This document shows, one piece after another, positions 60,118-64,000 of a stretch of 64,000 bases of DNA. The DNA comes from an uncultured Prevotella sp. (lineage in GTDB: Bacteria > Bacteroidota > Bacteroidia > Bacteroidales > Bacteroidaceae), in the NCBI GenBank assembly GCA_946415755.1, contig CAMKTS010000003.1:102533-166532 (forward strand), written 5' to 3'. The position numbers were made by a program, and so were the translations under genes. The notes below the pieces were generated by a model. That model did no database searches and was not told the DNA's origin. It saw only the letters and a list, made by a program, of their open reading frames with translations. Numbering within the stretch: position 1 is the stretch's first letter; every line of letters starts with the position of its first letter.

Positions 60118-61542
60118 ATGAAGAACGGAAAAACATGTTTTGGCGTGATTATCGGAACACGCGCCTATTTTAACTCTGCACTGGCCAAGGACGTGCGCAA
60201 GCAACTGCTGAAGACCCTCGACGAGGGCGGCTACGAATACATCATCCTGCCGGAGGACGCTACCCCCACTGGCAGCAGCTCCATCGAGACCCGCGAGGAC
60301 GGCCTGAAGGTATCGAAGCAGTTCCGCGCCCACCGCGACGAGATTGACGGCATCATCGTCTCTCTGCCCAACTTCGGCTTCGAGATTGGTATCATCAATG
60401 CCATCAGCGATGCCGACCTGAACGTGCCCGTGATGGTACAGGCCTGCGATGACGAGAACGACAAGGTAGACCTCGACTCGCGCCGTGATGCCTTCTGCGG
60501 AAAGATCTCCGTTTGCAACAACCTCTACCAGTATGGCATCCCCTTCACCGACACCACGCTGCACACCTATTCAATATATGATCCCCTGTTGAAGAAGGAC
60601 ATCGACCGCTTTGCCGCCATCTGCCGCGTGGTGAACGGTCTGCGCCACTGCCGTCTGGGTCAGATTGGTACGCGTCCCCTGGGCTTCAACACCTGCCGCG
60701 CCTCAGAAAAGCTGTTGCAGCGTAGTGGTATCACCGTGGTGCCTGCCGACCTTTCTGAGATTCTCTATGCTGCCCAGAAGATCAAGGACGACGACCCGAA
60801 ATTCATCGAGATGTGCAATCGTACCTGCAACTATGCCAAAGTGCCCGATAGCTATAAGGAAAAGCTAGGTCTGCAGGCTAAGTTCAGCGTGGCTGTCGAG
60901 AACTGGATAGAGGCCAACGACGTACAGGCTGTGGCCATCCAGTGCTGGGACTCGCTGGAGCAGAACTACGGCTGTGCTCCCTGTGTCACCATGTCGATGC
61001 TCTCCGACAAGTTGATTCCTGCCGCCTGCGAGACCGACCTCGCCGGAGCTGTGTCGATGTATGCCCTGACGCTGGCCAGTGGTAAGGCATCGGCGCTGCT
61101 CGACTGGAACAACAACTTTGCCGAGGATCGTAACAAGTGCGTCTGCACCCACTGTGGCAACTATGCCAAGTCGTTCGTGGGCAACGACGACCTGAAACTG
61201 GGTCCCCTCGGTGTACTCGGCCGTACATTAGGAAAGATCAATACCTTCGGTGCCGTCTACGCCAAGGTCAGCGAAGGCCCCTTCACCTTCTTCCGCATCT
61301 CTACCGACGACCCGAAGGGCTGCATCAAGGCCTACCTCGGCAAGGGTCAGCTCACCAACGACCCCTACGGCATGGATGGCTGTATCGCCGTGACACAGGT
61401 CGACAACCTGCAGCAGCTGATGAAGTATATCTGCAAGAACGGCTTCGAGCACCATGTAGCCATGTGCCGCACCGATGTCGTCGACATCCTCAACGAGGCC
61501 ATTGAGACCTACCTTGGCTGGAATCTTTATGTTCACGAATAG
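60118..61542 (+). CDS. L-fucose/arabinose isomerase-fold sugar isomerase (apiose isomerase candidate)
   Basis: 474 residues, cytoplasmic. GVIIGTRAYFNSALAKDVRK start, VSLPNFGFEIGIINAISD, and a C-terminal half with QCWDSLEQNYGCAPCVTMSML, ACETDLAGAVSMYALTLASG, FAEDRNKCVCTHCGNYAKSF. The Glu/Asp pair in the first and Asp/His residues of the second are consistent with the metal site of fucose-isomerase-like enzymes. Downstream of the kinase, it would convert aldose to ketose first in the path. The apiose assignment rests on gene context only. Confidence 0.75.
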   Translation: MKNGKTCFGVIIGTRAYFNSALAKDVRKQLLKTLDEGGYEYIILPEDATPTGSSSIETREDGLKVSKQFRAHRDEIDGIIVSLPNFGFEIGIINAISDADLNVPVMVQACDDENDKVDLDSRRDAFCGKISVCNNLYQYGIPFTDTTLHTYSIYDPLLKKDIDRFAAICRVVNGLRHCRLGQIGTRPLGFNTCRASEKLLQRSGITVVPADLSEILYAAQKIKDDDPKFIEMCNRTCNYAKVPDSYKEKLGLQAKFSVAVENWIEANDVQAVAIQCWDSLEQNYGCAPCVTMSMLSDKLIPAACETDLAGAVSMYALTLASGKASALLDWNNNFAEDRNKCVCTHCGNYAKSFVGNDDLKLGPLGVLGRTLGKINTFGAVYAKVSEGPFTFFRISTDDPKGCIKAYLGKGQLTNDPYGMDGCIAVTQVDNLQQLMKYICKNGFEHHVAMCRTDVVDILNEAIETYLGWNLYVHE

Positions 61543-61550
61543 ACAGTTAT

Positions 61551-63935
61551 ATGAAAAAGATATTTGCAACGGCCGCTGTGGCCCTTCTGACAACTGTAAC
61601 CATGACAGCACAACCGAAACTACGTGCCGACAACATCGACGAGGTGTTGAAGGCCATGACGCTGGAAGAGAAAGCCAAACTGCTGGTTGGCGGTGCTAAC
61701 AACTTCTTTGGTACGGGGGCCGTAGTGGGCGGCGAGGCCGACCTTGTAGCCGGTGCCGCCGGCACGTCGCCAGCCATTCCGCGGCTTGGCATTCCTGCCA
61801 CCGTGCTGACCGACGGTCCTGCCGGTGTGCGCATCGACCCCACGCGAAAAGGTACTGACAAGACCTACTATGCCACCGCCTTCCCCATCGGCTCCTGTCT
61901 GGCATCGACCTGGAACACCGAGCTGGTGGAGCAGGTGGGTCAGGCCATCGGCAATGAGACCAAGGAGTACCGCTGCGATGTCATCCTCGGACCAGGCATG
62001 AACCTGCACCGCAACCCGCTGTGCGGCCGTAACTTCGAATACTATTCGGAAGACCCGCTGCTGACGGGTAAGATTGCTGCTGCCTACATCAACGGCGTGC
62101 AGAAAGAGGAAGTGGGTGTCTCAGCCAAGCACTTCGCTGTCAACTCACAGGAGACCGACCGTACCAGCGTCGATGAGCGTGTCTCGCAACGGGCTGCTCG
62201 TGAGCTTTACCTTCGTGGCTTCGAGATTGCCGTCCGCGAGAGTAATCCGTGGACTATCATGGCCTCGTACAACAAGATTAACGGGCAGTATTCAATGTGC
62301 AACCACGACCTGCTGACCAAGATCCTGCGTGAGGATTGGGGCTACAAGGGTATCGTGATGACCGACTGGATTGGTATCCGCGAGGGACTGCCCACCATTG
62401 CTGAGGTACAGGCCGGCAACGACCTGATGGAACCCGGACAGCCTGCCCAGGTAGAGGAGATTATTGCTGGCGTGAAGAATGGGAAACTCGACATCAAGGA
62501 TGTTGACCGCAACGTACGCCGTATGTTGGAGTATATTGTCAAGACTCCGAGCTTCCGCAACTATCCTGCCTCTAACAGTCCCGACTTCAAGTCACATGCC
62601 GCCATCACCCGCCAAAGTGCCGCCGAGGGTATCGTGCTGCTGAAAAATGGCCCCCACCCAGCCTCCCCGAGGGGAGGTGAGCCGCGGTTGACACTCCCCC
62701 TCGGAGGAGACGGAGAGGGGTTAACTGTTGCCCTGTTTGGCGAGAAGTCCTACGACTTCCTCTCTGGCGGTACGGGTTCCGGTTGTGTTCATCCACCCTA
62801 CGTAGTCGATATGCTGGAAGGACTGAAGAGTGCCGGCATCGCTTCCACGCCTACGCTGACCAACATCTACCGCAAGTACATCGAGTATGCCAAGGTGAAG
62901 TTCCAGGCCGAGCGTCATCCTGCCAAATGGTACCAGATGGAGATGTTCGGACAGCAGAAATATCCTGAGATAGCCATCTCGCCCATTGCCATCGACAATG
63001 AGGCGAAGGCTGCCGATGCTGCCATTATCACTATCGGTCGCCAGGCCGGTGAGGGTGTAGACCGCGACATCGATACCGAATTCAACCTCATCCCTGAGGA
63101 GCGCGCTCTCATCACCGACGTGTGCAACGCCTTCCATGCTGCCGGTAAGCCCGTCATCGTCATCATCAATAGCGGCTCCGTCATCGAGACGGCATCATGG
63201 AGCAGCTATCCTGATGCGATACTCTGCGCCTGGCAGCCAGGCATGGAGGGTGGCAACAGCATCGCCGACCTGCTGACAGGTAAGGTGAACCCCTCGGGCA
63301 AGCTCACCATGACGTGGCCCATCGCTGCCACCGACCATCCCTCGACGAAGAACTTCCCTGGCAGCATGGATTCCTATACCTTCGAGATGCTGGTAGGCCA
63401 AAAGGCGCCGATACCGGGTCATACCTATACGAATCACGAGGAGGACATCTACGTGGGCTACCGCTATTTCGACACCTTCGGCAAGCCGGTGGCCTATCCC
63501 TTCGGCTACGGTCTGTCGTACACCACCTTTGCCTTCAGCAATTTCAAGGCGAAGGAGCTGAAGGATGGGAGTATAGAGGTGACGGTGGCCGTGAAGAATA
63601 CGGGCAGCGTCAGCGGCAAGGAGGTGGCGCAGGTTTATGTCACCGCCCCGCAAGGCACTCTGCAGAAGCCCGCCCAGGAACTGAAGTCCTTTGCCAAGAC
63701 CCGTGAGCTGAAGCCCGGCGAGAGCCAGACGCTGACGATGCGTATCGACAAGCGCGACCTGGCCAGCTTCGACGAGTCAGGCAGCCGCTGGCTGGCAGAA
63801 GCCGGTACCTACACGTTCCGTGTCGGTGCATCGAGTCGTGACATTGCTGCTACGGCTACGCTCCAGTTGAAGGAGTATACCGAGCCGGTGAATAATGTAA
63901 TGAAACCGCAACAGCCTCTCAACCTGCTCCGTTGA
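61551..63935 (+). CDS. GH3 beta-glucosidase/xylosidase-type hydrolase
   Basis: 794 residues, signal peptide MKKIFATAAVALLTTVTMTAQ. MTLEEKAKLLVGG, PATVLTDGPAGVRIDP, GPGMNLHRNPLCGRNFEYYSEDPLL, SAKHFAVNSQETDR, and nucleophile Asp in GYKGIVMTDWIG; C-terminal sandwich with LLKN..., VCNAFHAAGKPVIVIINSGSV, and fibronectin-III-like end (SVSGKEVAQVYV). A repeat-derived insert replaces the usual LPL loop near residues 367-391. Starts 8 bp after the isomerase gene, so the operon joins an exported beta-glycosidase to the sugar pathway it may feed. Confidence 0.9.
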   Translation: MKKIFATAAVALLTTVTMTAQPKLRADNIDEVLKAMTLEEKAKLLVGGANNFFGTGAVVGGEADLVAGAAGTSPAIPRLGIPATVLTDGPAGVRIDPTRKGTDKTYYATAFPIGSCLASTWNTELVEQVGQAIGNETKEYRCDVILGPGMNLHRNPLCGRNFEYYSEDPLLTGKIAAAYINGVQKEEVGVSAKHFAVNSQETDRTSVDERVSQRAARELYLRGFEIAVRESNPWTIMASYNKINGQYSMCNHDLLTKILREDWGYKGIVMTDWIGIREGLPTIAEVQAGNDLMEPGQPAQVEEIIAGVKNGKLDIKDVDRNVRRMLEYIVKTPSFRNYPASNSPDFKSHAAITRQSAAEGIVLLKNGPHPASPRGGEPRLTLPLGGDGEGLTVALFGEKSYDFLSGGTGSGCVHPPYVVDMLEGLKSAGIASTPTLTNIYRKYIEYAKVKFQAERHPAKWYQMEMFGQQKYPEIAISPIAIDNEAKAADAAIITIGRQAGEGVDRDIDTEFNLIPEERALITDVCNAFHAAGKPVIVIINSGSVIETASWSSYPDAILCAWQPGMEGGNSIADLLTGKVNPSGKLTMTWPIAATDHPSTKNFPGSMDSYTFEMLVGQKAPIPGHTYTNHEEDIYVGYRYFDTFGKPVAYPFGYGLSYTTFAFSNFKAKELKDGSIEVTVAVKNTGSVSGKEVAQVYVTAPQGTLQKPAQELKSFAKTRELKPGESQTLTMRIDKRDLASFDESGSRWLAEAGTYTFRVGASSRDIAATATLQLKEYTEPVNNVMKPQQPLNLLR
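62650..62724 (+). repeat. Palindromic repeat inside the GH3 gene
   Basis: CAGCCTCCCCGAGGGGAGGT, a perfect CCTCCCC-GA-GGGGAGG core, then ACACTCCCCCTCGGAGGAGA. Encodes HPASPRGGEPRLTLPLGG. Confidence 0.8.
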
Positions 63936-63992
63936 GAAAGTTGAATGTAAGCATCCGTTGAAATACACGTTGTAGCAGTTGTAGTTTAGTTG

Positions 63993-64000
63993 TACCTTTG
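63993..64000 (+). promoter_or_regulatory. -7 box TACCTTTG at the window end
   Basis: TACCTTTG ends the window, 57 bp after the GH3 stop; the next gene lies outside. Confidence 0.6.

Overview
The window looks like chromosomal DNA from a gut- or rumen-type Bacteroidales, most like Prevotella/Segatella. The evidence is the repeated -7 box TAnnTTTG (mostly TACCTTTG or TATCTTTG) in front of genes, the near absence of Shine-Dalgarno sites, secreted proteins ending in the LxGKxV...GxYxxxxxxKxxxx type tail, the gene order recO / tRNA-Glu / rpsT / gyrB, the dapB / lepB / lepB-like / wbqC cluster, and a large load of plant-polysaccharide enzymes. No rRNA, CRISPR array, insertion sequence or phage structural gene was seen.

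Layout. 0-5.5 kb: the end of a secreted protein, a UPF1/IGHMBP2-type helicase, and an operon for a secreted PL1 pectate lyase. 5.6-14 kb: U32 peptidase, SufE, two tandem MINPP-like phosphatases, an unknown conserved gene, WbqC, an apparently inactive signal peptidase homologue, active LepB and DapB. 14.1-18 kb: a sucrose/fructan operon (GH32, MFS transporter, fructokinase). 18-25.3 kb: GH51 arabinofuranosidase, formate-THF ligase, a GH106-like enzyme, and a metal efflux permease with a C-terminal HMA domain. 25.3-32.2 kb: an accessory block with an AAA+ ATPase and small partner, a small membrane protein, an AT-rich possible nuclease, a Cas4-like/DEDD (DUF2779) nuclease fusion and an HTH protein. 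32.2-35.4 kb: antiporter, rhodanese, patatin. 35.4-40.3 kb: a mosaic of gene fragments, DUF4419 behind a long hairpin leader, and an AAA_14 ATPase, bracketed by ~90-bp direct copies of the DUF2795 gene end. 40.3-45.5 kb: housekeeping genes (DUF2795, cobalamin adenosyltransferase, recO, tRNA-Glu, rpsT, gyrB). 45.5-56.4 kb: GH95 with an AraC regulator, DUF3109, ung, GH2, gpmI and a lipoprotein PP2C phosphatase. 56.6-64 kb: split transketolase, FGGY kinase, fucose-isomerase-fold protein and GH3, matching the step order isomerase, kinase, transketolase known for D-apiose breakdown.

Three things stand out. (1) The AAA+ ATPase gene and the HTH gene, 5.2 kb apart, share one promoter design: two 18-bp TGTC-N10-GACA sites exactly 22 bp apart, ending 31-32 bp before the -7 box. 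This suggests one regulator for an undescribed nuclease/ATPase module. (2) Intergenic-type repeats lie in frame inside at least six conserved genes (helicase twice, wbqC twice, GH106-like, DUF3109, FGGY kinase, GH3). (3) Several genes (helicase, U32, phosphatase, recO) start 5-8 nt after the -7 box and are probably leaderless.
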